Assembly (NCBI GenBank): GCA_009763385.1
Contig: CM019823.1
Location: 171,316,636-171,380,635, forward strand
Reading direction: 5' to 3'
DNA length: 64,000 bases
Source: Coix lacryma-jobi var. lacryma-jobi
Lineage: Eukaryota; Streptophyta; Magnoliopsida; Poales; Poaceae
Each line of letters starts with the position of its first letter. The first letter of the stretch is position 1. The notes below the pieces were generated by a model. That model ran no database searches. It was not told the DNA's origin and was given only the letters and a program-made list of their open reading frames with translations. Position numbers and translations under genes: made by a program. Shown here one piece after another: positions 20,039-32,205 of the stretch.

Positions 20039-23000
20039 ATGGGCCATAAAGGCTCCAAGGGAGCTCCAATGCCAGGAATGGAAGGAAGTGTGGCAAAGGA
20101 TTCCAAGAAGGCTCCTGCCTCCTTGGACGAAAACAAGGCTTCCCATGATGAGGATCTTGGCGGAGGGCCTACCTTGACTGGGAAGAAAAGGAAGGACCGG
20201 AGGGGTTCTGCGGATGAGGATGGAAATGTCACAAAAAGGGTGTTGAGGTCCGATGCCATGAAGCTGCGTGCTGAGGTTGAGGCAGCCTCTGCAGTGATCG
20301 TGGAGGTTAGTAAAACTGACAGTTCGGAGAGAAAACACTGTGAGGCTATTGTAGAGGCTGAGGCTTGCAAAAGCAGGGTGCTGATGGAAGTAATCTGCAA
20401 TGGTGAGGAAGCCAATGGATTGGTTAACTTGGACGCGAGCGATGTCTCGGAAGAGCCAGCAAGGTGTTCTGAGAATAATATGGGAATGCCTGGTGTTCCT
20501 GCAACAGATTTTTCTCAAGGTGATGGCTTAGGCACTCAAGGTAGCAATGCGGAATCAGATGATAATACAGTCAAGTCAGATGAGAAGGTGTCTGCTGTAA
20601 CTCATTCAGAGCAGAATGATTCCAGAGCTGGAATAAACAGTTTGAGTGTTGATGAGGCCCAGGATAACAAAGTGAGGCATGAGTCTTGTCAGGGTGAGGT
20701 CATAGACTCAGCAATTGCTTATGATGCCAACACAAGTACAGATTTAACCAAAATCAGCCCTACCAGTGGATCAGAATCTGTTAAGCAGGAGGATAGTATG
20801 CAGGAGAATAATGTGGTTCATACGGAGGAGGGAGTGATACTCCACAGTGGTGATCCAAAAGTTGATAAGCATTCTCACATTGACGAAGTTTGTACAGAAA
20901 CTGACATCTCTTTGACTGAGAATGGAAGATGCACAGTAGATGACCACACTGATCTAACTGGGTGCGCTAAGCAGGAGGAGAGGGGCAGCCCTGTGAACGA
21001 AGCCAATGATGTTTCATCACATGACATTGTCTTTACAAGGAGAGGTAGAAAATCATGTGAGGCAAAGCAGGGGACATGTGAAGAGGAGTCACGGTTTGAG
21101 AAGCGAGTTACAAGGTCAGCTACAGTTAGACAGAGAGAAGTTTCTGGAAGCTCACGCAAAACTACCACAAATGAGGCTGCACTAGGAAGCAGAGGGAGGA
21201 AGGGAGATATTGTTGCTCACTATACAAGGAAAGTGAGCAGTGCAGTATCTCCAAAAGGTCACCATGCTGAGCTGGGAGAATGTAACACCAGTTTGGAGAA
21301 GCAAACAGTGAAAGAAAAGGTGGTTGATCGAAGAGACTCAGGTGTCACTGAGAATGATAAACATGCGAATGTCACAGAGAATAAGGAATCAGAAAATGGA
21401 ACAGAGATCAATTTGAAGACGCAACCACCTGTGGGAAGTGTCAGCATTGTTAAGAAAACAACCGGAGCAGCTGTTTCTGCGGTGGATCAGAATATCTCTG
21501 GTTCAGCCGTCACTGAGAGAAATGATATGGAGCATACTGATTCTGATGGAGTTAAATCTGAAAATAAGACTCCTGTGCATAGACCACTACTGTCTGTTGG
21601 TGCAAAGATTGTTGCCAGCAAGAAGAGGATATTGGAAGCAGGGCTTGATAAAATCACTGAAAGGTCACCAATTGCTTTGCCATCCATGAAAAAGACAAGA
21701 GATATGTCTTCTGATCCTGAGATAGACCAACCAGATAAGTCTCTGGAGAGAAGCTTATTGAGAATAACTGTGATTTGGGCAATAAACGTGTTCTGAGGGA
21801 ACGACAGCATCTCAATCAAACAAATTTGTCAAGCAGATCTTCTAACCACTCTAATAAAAATGCTATCAAGCAGACACAGGATCAATCTGATGATGATCAA
21901 AATGCTATCAAGCAGACACAGGATCAATCTGATGATGACGAGGTCAGCAACGATACTTCCTATAGGAGAACTCGTAGCGGACGTCGTCCTGGTGCTGCCC
22001 GCCTTGCCGTGCCAAAGCAAGAGGACTCCAGTGATTCCGAAGAAGTTATTGTTGTGAAAAAGAATCGGCGGAAACGGAAGAAAGCTGCGCATAAACAAAG
22101 GGCTGGATCTAAGTTGAAGCATACTTCTGGTCCTTCCAAAGCAGGTCGTTTGGGTAGACCTCCTCTGATCAAATCTGAATCTAGCTCCTTATCTCCGCAG
22201 CCAGGAAAAGGGAAAATTAAGGTGCCTGGAGGTACAGGAACTCCTCGCGAAGAAAAGCAAAAAATAAGTGATCAGATAAAGGCCATGCTTCTAGATGCTG
22301 GTTGGACGATTGATTTAAGACCCAGGAATGGTAGAAACTACATGGATTCCGTGTATATACCTCCTACTGGCAAAGGGTCTTACTGGTCAGTCACGAAAGC
22401 GTATTATGCGTTTTGTGCAGGTGGGGGATCTGAGCAGAAGGAAAGTTCTAAAGATCAGACTTTGCCAAAAAAATCTGTTGGTAGCCCCAGCAAAAGACAG
22501 GTCTCTGGTTCTTCAGGTTTTACTTTAACAGAGGATATCCTTAGCAAATTAAAAAGAGTTGTTATAAACAAACGGACAACCAAAGCAGAGATTCAAAGGT
22601 TGAGACAGAAAAGGTTCAAAAAGGAAAAGAAGAAGAATACTACAAATTCAAGAAGACTGCATTTAGGCAATGAAAGAAAAAAGCGAGGTGGATGTGCTCT
22701 ACTTGTTCGTGGATCAAACAAGGAGTCTGGCAGCGGCACTGATGGTTTTGTTCCATATGAATGGAAACGTACGATCTTCTCCTGGCTGATTGATCTGGAT
22801 GTTCTATCAGTCAACACTAAACTGAAATGTATGGATGAAAGCCACTCAGAGGTTTTACTAGAGGGTATTGTCACTAGGGATGGGATAAACTGCAGCTGCT
22901 GTAGTGAGGTCTTTTCAGTGCTTGAATTTGTAGCTCATGCTGGTTCTGAAGTAAATAAGCCATACAGAAACATACTTGTGGAAGGGCTAGACATTGACCT

Positions 23001-26000
23001 TTTGCATTGTCTCAATAATGCATGGAATATGCAGTCTGATGCTGAAAGGCAAGATTTCTTTCCTGTTAGCATTGAGGGCGATGACCCCAATGATGACACC
23101 TGTGGTATTTGCGGCGATGGAGGCAATTTGATCTGCTGTGATGGATGCCCCTCGACATTTCACATGAGTTGTCTAGGATTGGAGGTATGCATTTATGCCT
23201 TTCACACGTGTAATGTGATTGGCTGTTGTCGTAATTATTTTTCACTAACCATAATTTTTCTTTTGATTGAATAAGCAAACGGCAGTATTTCAATTTATGT
23301 ACCCTTTTATTTTCTTTCAAACTTAGCTGTTACTGCAATACTACATTAGGACATGATTGAAAATTTGCAATGCCCAATAATAGTGCTCCCAGTTTTATAA
23401 GACTCAATAAAACTTCTCGGCACAGCATTCTCTAATCTATTGAACTTCCAATTTTGCAGGCACTTCCCTCTGATTATTGGTGTTGTGCAAACTGCTCATG
23501 TAAATTTTGCCATGAACATTCTAGTGATGGTGCTGAAGACACAGCTGATGTTGATTCTTCATTGCATACTTGTTCCCAGTGCGAAGAGCAGTGTATGTGA
23601 TCCTTGTTTATACTCTCTGTAGTTCTTTTGAATTTTGAAGTCGTTGATACTTTTTATTCCACATTTTCATTATTATCTTACTATATGTTATTTTGATGCT
23701 CAATCACGTCTTTGAGTATTCCATACACTAATGTCTGCAGATCATGAAGCCTGCTCTCCTGAGATTGATTCCATAACTAACCTTTCCAGTCAGGCAGGCA
23801 ATTTATTCTGCCAACAAAGCTGCAGACTGGTAAGGCTTGTCAGACTATTGTTCTCTTTCCCTTGACCTTGTTTCTGGATATACTACCTTGTGCTTTTCAT
23901 GAGCATAATTCAAATGGTGACACTTGCTATTTTACTTTGATGTTTGAGGCAGACATCGTTTCCTTTTTGTTAGTGGCTCATGTTGGGTTTGGGACTAAAA
24001 GGCTTTGCTGTTGCTGTTATATGTTTGAGACCTCAGGCACCTTAAGTGATTACAGTCATTAAATATCTGCACCTCATTTCACACCCGTCTACTCTGCCAG
24101 CTTTCTTGATTATGCATATATACACTACTTCTAAAGTTCTATGTGCAAATGTCTGTACTTGATATAATACCAATACCATAGCAATGTACAGATATTTGGG
24201 TCACTGGTTTTTATTTACATGAATTTCATTACTATAAGTGATTACATATAGTAAGATACTGTATGGGTGTGGTATTTGAACTCTTATTTAGTGACTTGAG
24301 AACCTTGTCATTTCAATCTAACTATTAAAAGTTCTACGTTTCTTTTGAATTTAGTGCAGACCACTAGTTTTTTTTAGCATCAACACACTTCCTGTCTAGA
24401 TGCTCTCTATCTATTTGTTACATTATTTATCTTCTGGTTTATTAATGTATGTATACCCACCTCCCAAGCCCCAACTGACCGAAGAAGTTCCAATGATATA
24501 ATTGCAGAATCTAAAATCACTATTTCTGATGCAGCTGTGAGGAATTGCAGAATCTTCTTGCAGTCAAGAAGGATCTTGAACCAGAATATTCATGCAGAGT
24601 TGTTCAACGCATCCATGAAGATGTACCAGAAGAAGTCCTTCCTTTGGACACAAGAGTTGAGTGCAACTCCAAGATTGCTGTTGCACTTTCATTAATGGAT
24701 GAATGCTTCCTTCCGATTGTTGACCAGAGAACTGGCATCAATTTGATACGCAATGTTGTGTATAGCTGTGGGTATGCATCTATCTTTCCACATGGTCGCC
24801 GTAATCCATGCAGTTCAACAAGTATCCTTTGTACAACATGCAAGCTGTTGATAGTACTATGATGGCCTTTTAATTCATTCCGCACTATCCTCTCTCCCAC
24901 CCGCCTTCTGTGTATTGTGAGGGCTAGCAGGATGAGATGATTAGACAATATTACTGACATTATTGCTCATTGTTAACTTGCCATCTTTGTGTAAGGCATA
25001 ATGGAGAAGTGCATAGCTCTTCATAGATTAACCTGTGTGTATTAAATGGGTTTCGTCATCATAAATTTAACTTCCTTTTAGTATTCTGGAGATAGTAAAG
25101 ATTTTAGCCCTGTTAATTTTGGATGTTGAGTCAATTTTAGCATATTGTAGTATGTATGAGATAATTTTAACTAATTTGCCCTATTACGTACTGAAATTCA
25201 ACTATATATTGAAGTAAACCCTGACAATGCATACAGTGCGCATAACACCATCTGTGCTTTTAACCACTGTTGGCCTGCAGCCTTTCCGTTAGCCCATTCA
25301 CAACCTGACATTCTGTTCCGGCTTTTGCAGTCCTTTCATGCTTAGGTGTTCCAGGGTGTCAGCTTGATGCAATCCTAACTTTGAAAAGTTCCTGATATGG
25401 CAGTTTAGGTAGGGATAGGTATGAATGGGCAGTACCATTAAGTGGAGGTGGTATGTGGCCTTATGTGGGATCTAATTTAGAAAATTATTATTCATGGAAC
25501 CATGATACGTGATGCGTGCCAAATATACATCATATATGGATTCAAAAAAGGAAGCAAGGCTCTAATCACCAAATTTTCACCTGATCATACATCAAATAAC
25601 AAAAGGAAGCAATGCACCATGCGATTAGTGGCACCATCAAAATGTAACTCCCACATTTTCAATTTATTAATGTAATCTATCAAAAAACGGTTGATGGGTT
25701 GCTGGTTGATTTAATGGCCTCATTATTTCATGGAACTATTTTTTTTGTTGATGTGTAAATTGGTGTATTCTCTTAACATTTACAGTTTTCTCTATTGATG
25801 TCATGCTGATGTGGTGACTTTTGTCGAAGATGTCTAATTGCTCTTTTTGTCTTGCATGCAGATCAAATTTTGCCCGATTGGATTTCCGTGGATTTTATAT
25901 ATTCATTTTAGAACGTGGAGATGAAATAATAGCTGCAGCATCTGTCCGGTGTGTTGTTTTCTCTTGTTTTCTTTTTCTTGCTATGTTTTGTGACTGTCTA

Positions 26001-27998
26001 GGCATCTTATGGCACTGAATTCTGTATTCAATGAGATGTATACCCAAAGCTACATAAATCTGAATACCAGTGTGGTGAAACAGATAAGAAAGAATCATAC
26101 TATAGGCTCTAAAACCCTTGAATAAACCAAAGTTCGTTCAAATGTGCAAGCAAAAGATATTCTAAACAAGCAACCATGCCTGGGGCTGGTGTTCCTTGAA
26201 TCAGTTCATTTCTAATTTTCAAACACAATGACTTCATTTTGCATATTTCTTGTACTGGTGATCTTGTTTAGTGCCTAACTTTAGTATAACGCTGTACCCG
26301 TTACTCACTTGAATTACTTTACATGATTGTTGTAACCATCGTATATTCCAGTTTGAAGGAAAAGAACATCCTTAATGGAATGCCTACTTGCCTAGTATTT
26401 TGCTGTACAGGTAATGGCTTGTTGGTGCTGATTAATAATCTATGGTATCTGCAGCATCATGGAGGCAAACTCCTCCCTTTATTTTTCTTGAGTTACTAAG
26501 AAGTTTTGAATGCTTCTTCTAGGAAGGTTCATTTCATGTTTTCACAGTGTGCATATATAATCATGGCTGTGCGTGAACTTTCTGTACCTTGCTAATACAC
26601 ATCCGTCAAGGCATGTTAATACCTTGCATTTTTTTTGGAGTGAACTTTCTGTGGCTGTCTTGTTACATCATTGGATGCACAATTAACATAAACTGACAGG
26701 CTCTCTACTTTTAGTTTTAGGTAGGTTACTATTCTTGAATTGCTGGGCCCTTATATGATTTTGTTGTTTTCATATCTTATCCTGAAACAGAATACATGGA
26801 ACCAAGTTAGCTGAGATGCCGTTCATTGGTACTCGGAATATGTATAGGCGACAAGGGATGTGCCGCCGACTTGTAGATGGAATCGAAATGGTATGCATTC
26901 TTGATGGTGCTATTGCTAGTGTAGGACAACAATTATTTGCAGAAAATGCATTTAATCCTTCATTGATAGTTTCCTAGTTTTATTAGTAGCACTTGTATTG
27001 AATAGTAGCCTCATGGGCGTTATATATAGGAGTATGAGTTCACCATGAGATATAGGATTGCTTAACTACAAAGGTATTCCTTACCTTATGTGTGCCTTTT
27101 CTGATTTGTACAATCCTTGTACTGCTGAACTAGTCTACGCCTTACATGGTTGAACCCACTGTGGAGCATTAATTGTATTTTCAAGTGTCTGCAGCTATCA
27201 GTCTAGCATAGTTGTTCTGTCTATACATCTTTCATTGATGATGACCATAGTAGGTTAGATTAACTGATCGGATAGCTTGCTTAGTTGCACTTTTCTGATG
27301 GTGTTTTATTGCCCCTCGTTTTCTATTTCAGATCCTCAGCTCTCTCAATGTTGAGAAGTTGATCATTCCTGCTATCACAGAACTTGTGGACACCTGGACA
27401 TCTAGATTTGGATTTAGTCCACTTGAAGATTCTGAGAAGGAAGAAGTGAAATCTATTAGCATGTTAGTTTTTCCTGGTACAGGTCTTCTCCAAAAGCCAT
27501 TGCTGAAGGCCTTACCTAACGAAGATCAAACTTCCCAAGGAGGTCAGAACAGACGCCATATTCCTTGTTGATATCCCAATTATTTTCTCTTATATTTAAT
27601 GGTCATCAGACATTTATACAGCTGGTGCTGTTTCCTCTGTAGGTAAAACTGAGGAATCATCTGATGTAGCCAGTGAAGATTCTCTTTGCTCTGATGCAAG
27701 TGCTGATCCCCTAGGTTTGGGGGTCAAGGAGCATGGGGACAGCAGCAAAAATGCTGATGGTACTTGCAACGTTGATGTTTCACAACAATCTCCCCATTCT
27801 TGGTAAGTGCAAGTAAAGCTTACATGCTCGGTTGAGATAAACCACCCAGTTTTATTTCACAATCTAGTTAAAATATTCTGCTGTATAGGGCGATGGTGGT
27901 AGATATCTTTGTCGTTTGCCACAAACTAGCTGTAAATTGTAGTATCATTCCACCACCATTAGATGTGTGTCTCATGACCTTTTAATCTTTGTTGCAGA
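20039..27998 (+). CDS. PHD-finger / GNAT acetyltransferase protein, IDM1 (ROS4)-like
   Basis: Nine coding exons: 20039-23184, 23460-23592, 23741-23829, 24542-24771, 25862-25948, 26791-26890, 27332-27542, 27643-27802 and the last base of the stop codon at 27998; about 1385 residues. An acidic N-terminal half is followed by AT-hook-like GRLGRPPL, a basic region, a Jas/TPL-binding type segment, a PHD finger near residue 1020 (CGICGDGGNLICC), a second Cys-rich stretch (YWCCANCSCKFC) and a GNAT domain with RNMYRRQGMCRRL binding acetyl-CoA. Relatives acetylate histone H3 and recruit DNA demethylation in the nucleus; that role is inferred here. One base appears to be missing at about 21735-21775. 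The acceptor at 24541 is weak, and the final intron splits the stop codon. Confidence 0.88.
21859..21942 (+). repeat. 42-bp in-frame tandem duplication in the PHD/GNAT gene
   Basis: Two adjacent 42-bp copies (21859-21900, 21901-21942), nearly identical, encode NAIKQTQDQSDDD twice. The copy lies in the charged linker upstream of the AT-hook-like segment and just downstream of the frame disturbance. Confidence 0.95.
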
Positions 27999-28697
27999 TG
28001 GGAGGATTTGGTTGCAGCCTTTTGGGCCCCAAGCTTTACATGGACGGAAGCCTCCATTAGCTTTTGTACCTCTTGAGTTTTGACTCAGCAGTTAGCATGA
28101 CATCCATCCGTTGGCAGAAAGAGGCTTGCGGTTTTTTGCAGACTAGTTGCTGGGCACCCCTGTAGTTGTACCCAGGAATTGATGGTTCAATTGACTCGTC
28201 GGCCTGGGAAGAATCAGCCCGTGCAGTGCTGAAAATCGTTAACTCCAACCAGCTAACTTGATGTGCGGCTGAAAAGTCGGCATGTAGAATGTGGAGGGGA
28301 TAGTTCCCCTTCTTTTGCTTTTTCGTCGTCAACTTGAACTCCGAGGGCGAATGCAGCCGCTAAATGGTCGTAAATGTTAACACCGGTTGTTATTTTGTTA
28401 ATAGCTTTATGTTTTCGCTAGCGCATTCCTGGAATTATCTCCCATTTCTGTAAGATAATTCTCATCTTTGTAAGACAAACTAATGTATGCGCAAGCTAGA
28501 AATAGTTCGCCTGATCCGTCATGCGGAATTGGTTACCTAATCCCCTGTTGTGTTCCTGGGTATTTTCTTTTTGGGTCGTGCTGGAATGTGTTTTGTTCTT
28601 CATGTGAAGGAAAGCTTTTGCAGGTCAAAATACTACTAGAAGGTAATCATCATTGTTGCGATGTGCATGCAATACAATGCTCCTGGAGAAGCAAAAT
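27999..28697. other. 3' UTR and convergent intergenic stretch
   Basis: Downstream of the split stop codon lies a probable 3' UTR to about 28,500. The minus-strand PSB27 gene ends at 28698, so the two genes converge with at most a few hundred bases between their ends. No separate gene is supported; open frames on either strand are short. Confidence 0.6.
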
Positions 28698-29515
28698 CTA
28701 TAGGTAGGCGTCTGCTTTGCTGAGGTCATCGAGGATCTTGTTCTTGACATCCTGTGGAAGCGGAGCGGATGGACCTGCCTTGGAGTAGAACTCCGCCAGT
28801 GATCTGATCGTCTTCTCCAACGCGGCGTACGACTCCTGCAGCGCAGCGAAACAAGCGGGGGTAAGAAATGGACCAATGGAGGACGGTTTCGATCACAGAT
28901 TCACAGCTCGCCACGCAGTGCTCCCGCTTCGTGTTCATGTACCTCGGCGGCGACGGCCTGCTGGCCTCTCCATCCGCCCAGGAACTCCCTGATGGACTCC
29001 TTGGCGGCGTCGGCGTTCCGGCGGAACCTGGCCATGTCGCCGCCGTCGTCCTCCTGCAGCGACTCCCGCAGCGTGCGCACCACCTCCTGGCCGCCTTGAG
29101 GTACGCCTTGGGCAGCGTCTTCCCGGTCCTGGTCGTCTCGTTGGGGTCGAAGATGGACTTGATGGCGCCGAGGACGCCCTCCTCGCCGCCGCTCCCATCC
29201 TCCTCCGCCCTCACCGGCGCCGGCGCCGCCGCGAGGCCGAGGAGGAGGAGGGAGGCGGCGTGAGCTCTCCTGGTGATCGGCAGCCTGCAGGCTCTGCCGC
29301 CTGCTCTGTGGCGCGACGGCACGCGAGAGTTAATCAAACAAACGCGAGAGCAGAGCACCCAGGAGGAGGGGAGGGAGAATGGTGACGACGAGGCACGTAC
29401 AGATAGGCTTGTGCCTGGTGTCCGGAGCTCGCTGCAGCTTAGGCGGCGACGGCGACGGCGACGATGAGCAGCACTTGTGCAGCGTGGACATCGGCGGCGG
29501 CGGAGGGGAAGGCAT
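28698..29515 (-). CDS. LPA19: Photosystem II assembly/repair protein PSB27-H2 (LPA19)-like
   Basis: Three exons on the minus strand: 29515-29401, 29303-28943 and 28835-28698, with phase-1 and phase-0 introns; about 204 residues. The N-terminus has a Ser/Pro-rich chloroplast transit peptide, then a hydrophobic ASLLLLGLAAAPAPVRA, which suits a thylakoid lumen signal. The mature part matches PSB27-H2: KSIFDPNETTRTGK, AKESIREFLGGWRGQQ, AEFYSKAGPSAPLP and the end DDLSKADAYL. This protein assists D1 precursor processing in photosystem II assembly. One G is missing near 29087, between KAYLKAA and VVRTLRESLQ; all else is intact, so a sequencing error is the simpler explanation. The first-intron acceptor was chosen to keep frame. 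Confidence 0.9.
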
Positions 29516-31018
29516 TGCTGATCCTAGCTACGGCCTCTGCAATGCAGAAGCAACGGATGCGTTGGGTTGCTCTCGTACGTACCTTGTTCTTGGTTCAACC
29601 GGAGCCTATGATTGGCTGTCAATCCAGAACCTTATCTGAAGCAGTCTCGCATGGCTTGGCTTGATACCACGGACACGGATGTGTGGGGGAGGGGCAACAA
29701 AAGCACGGGACGGCCCATTGGGTCCAGCAGTGGCCGGATCCGCAACATGCAGTACAGGCCAGTGGCAGCTACCGTTGTGTTCATGTGATGATGATGTGGT
29801 CATGTGGCGTGACTGACTCTACAGACAAACCCTGACGCGAGGCACCGCCCACCAGCAGTGCCCGGCGCGCCGGAAGCTCAGCAAGGAGAAGCGTCGGCAT
29901 CCAAGCTGGCTTAGCTGATGAGCTGACTGATTCAGACGACAGCAGACAATGCAACTCATCATCATCAGGAACAAAATTATCGCAAGACGAAAACCTCCCT
30001 TTTCTTTTCTCCGATTGACGACGTTTTCGCCGAAGTCAGGGGTGAAGCTTTGTCCAATTAATCTGGCTTTACAAAAGAATCAGATACAACCCCTAAAAAA
30101 CTGAATAACGGTGTTTTTACCATATAATAATATGCATCTCTATCTATAATAGTAGTACAAGACAACAAACACACCACTCTCTACTCCGCCATATATACAC
30201 CGACCACCGGGGGCACACGAGAGACACGACAGCAGGACAGCAGGAATCAGGAGGTCCATCTGCCGAACGGGTGTCCCAGTGAGTCAGTCCCAATTCCCAA
30301 ACGTGCGGCACCGGCGGCACGCAGCAAGTGACTCGATCGCGGCGGTGGTTTTATGCCGTCAGGACTCAGGCGCGCGGCATCGATCAGAAAGCGCAGGTGG
30401 GGGGAACCGATGGAATCGGGGGACGAAGACCGCCGCCGCGATGCGGTGGTGGACTGGTGGCGGCCACCGTGAGTCTCCCGGCTAGTTCAACGAAGCGACG
30501 GCCGAAAGGCTCGTTTCCCTCCCTCCCTCCGCTTTCGTGGGACGTCGCTTTTGTTTCCCCCACCAACGGCCGAAAGAGGCACCGCCCAGCGCCCCACCGA
30601 GCCGCTGTCCACAAGTCGAGTTTGCTCGGAGCGGGGCCGCACGACAGGCACGCCGAGCTGGCCAAGCCACCCACCGCTTGCGCTTCCACGCTCTTTTTTC
30701 TTTCTTTCTTTTGTTTATTTTATTTATATTCCTTTTATAATAATGATGATGATGATAATGAAGAATAAGAAGAAGGTAGTACCGCGAACAGACATACTAG
30801 GAGCTGATAACTTTTGCCAGTTGGAAACAGGCGGCCTATGTTTCCTGGAAAGGGTTTATATATAATCCTATTATTGTATATACAACGGGGGCAAGTTGTA
30901 TATGTATTTGTTTATTGGGTCTCAAATTTCCAAGTTTCATTTGTGACGCCTATTTGTGGCACTTCACCGATCTCATTTCCTGCCATCTCCAAGTCAGCAT
31001 GTCTCTTCGAGTACAAGC
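29516..31018. other. Intergenic region between PSB27-H2 and the second copia element
   Basis: 29516-29900 is the probable PSB27-H2 promoter side. 30240-30690 is GC-rich, with arginine-rich open frames on both strands that mirror each other and show no domain. From 30,700 the sequence turns AT-rich with short GAT/AAG runs. No gene or element could be supported. Confidence 0.5.
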
Positions 31019-31400
31019 TGTTAGTATTGATCTCCCTAGTTACTGGGTCCAACGACCTTTTATCTAACTTGATCCGCTCCTGATCGGGGAGCCCAACCCA
31101 TTAATGGTTGGAGGGCCCCTGTCACACTGCGGGATATAAAAGGGAGGTGGGGGCCAAGGCACAAGGTACGAGGTTCACCGTAGCCGCCACTCCCACCTAC
31201 AGTCCTACCCTTATCCGATCTAGGGTCGCAGCCAGTGATGGGAAGCTCTCCTCCGCCGCCGCTGCATCGACCACGACTGCTCCCTCCTCCACTGCACCGA
31301 GCTCTTCCCTACGCCGGCTTCTTCCTCTTCATCCGGACCCGCAAGAAGGACGAGAGGGAACCATGGCGGACGCTGGATCTAGCTCCAAGGGCGGAGATGG
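31019..31400 (+). repeat. 5' LTR of the second copia element (lacks its 3' end)
   Basis: Starts TGTTAGTATTG and carries a TATA box TATAAAAG at 31135. Similarity to the right LTR stops at 31400, in GGCGGAGATGG, and the sequence passes directly into gag. No TAACA/CAACA end and no TGGTATCAGAG-type primer binding site follow. The gag ATG (31363) lies inside this repeat. Confidence 0.8.
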
Positions 31401-32152
31401 AATCAACTGGATCGCTCAGATTCCACCTCTGACTGGGAACAACTATAAGAAGTGGCGCGAGCAGCTTGAGTTAGCCTTGGTCATGACGAACAATGACCTT
31501 GCTCTCTCATCACCGTGTCCCGTTGCTCCAGAGGAGCCTGTGAGAGAGGAGAATGAGGAAGATGCCGCTTTTGCGACACGCAAAAGGGATCATGCTGATA
31601 AGAGGATGTCCTATGACTTAGAGAAAAGACAATGGGACAGTTCCAATAAGAAATGTCTCACTTTAGCTAAGGCTACTATTTCAGAGCCTATCAGAGGGTC
31701 TATCCCTGAGACACCCACCATTGCTGAGTATTTAGATCATGTTAAGAATCAGTTCCATGGAACTACTAAGTCTCAGGCAAGTGCTCTTATCAAAGAGCTT
31801 TGCAATAAGAAATACAATGGTGGTGGCGTTAGAGACCACATACTTAGAATGAGCACCATAGCTGCTAAGCTTGAGTCCATGAAAATTAAGTTACCCGATC
31901 CTTTTGTCATTCACATGATCCTTTGCCTCACTGCCAAGTGAGTTTGACACTTTTTGTGTCAACTATGATATGTTGCCTGATGACTGGAACATGGACAAGC
32001 TCATTAGTATGTGTGTACAAGAGGAAGAGCGCATTAAGGCTTCACATGGGGACTCTGCTCTCTATGTGAAGGATAATAAGAGAAAGTTTTTCAATAAGAA
32101 TGCTAACCACAAGGGAAACCAAGTGGGATGGCAGCTCATCCTCCAATGCTAA
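31363..32152 (+). pseudogene. Copia gag of the second element, frameshifted
   Basis: ATG at 31363 gives MADAGSSSKGGDG, encoded within the LTR repeat, followed by IPPLTGNNYKKWREQL and IAEYLDHVKNQFHGTTK of a copia gag. Near 31930 a one-base shift ends the frame; SEFDTFCVNYDMLPDDW continues in the next frame to about 32152. The zinc knuckle (around CMYCKK, at about 42060) lies beyond the nested insertion and is itself frameshifted. An ATG at 31108 would add an upstream low-complexity extension that is probably not translated. Confidence 0.82.
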
Positions 32153-32205
32153 TGCAAAGGGAAAGACCCCTCAGTTCCAATCTCAACCTCAGTACCCTCC
32201 TCAGC

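Noticed and set aside
28868..29263. 131-residue plus-strand frame over PSB27-H2
   Set aside because: Reverse-strand shadow; the minus-strand product has family motifs over its full length.
30240..30770. Arginine-rich frames on both strands upstream of the second copia element
   Set aside because: Mirror-image frames due to GC content; no domain.
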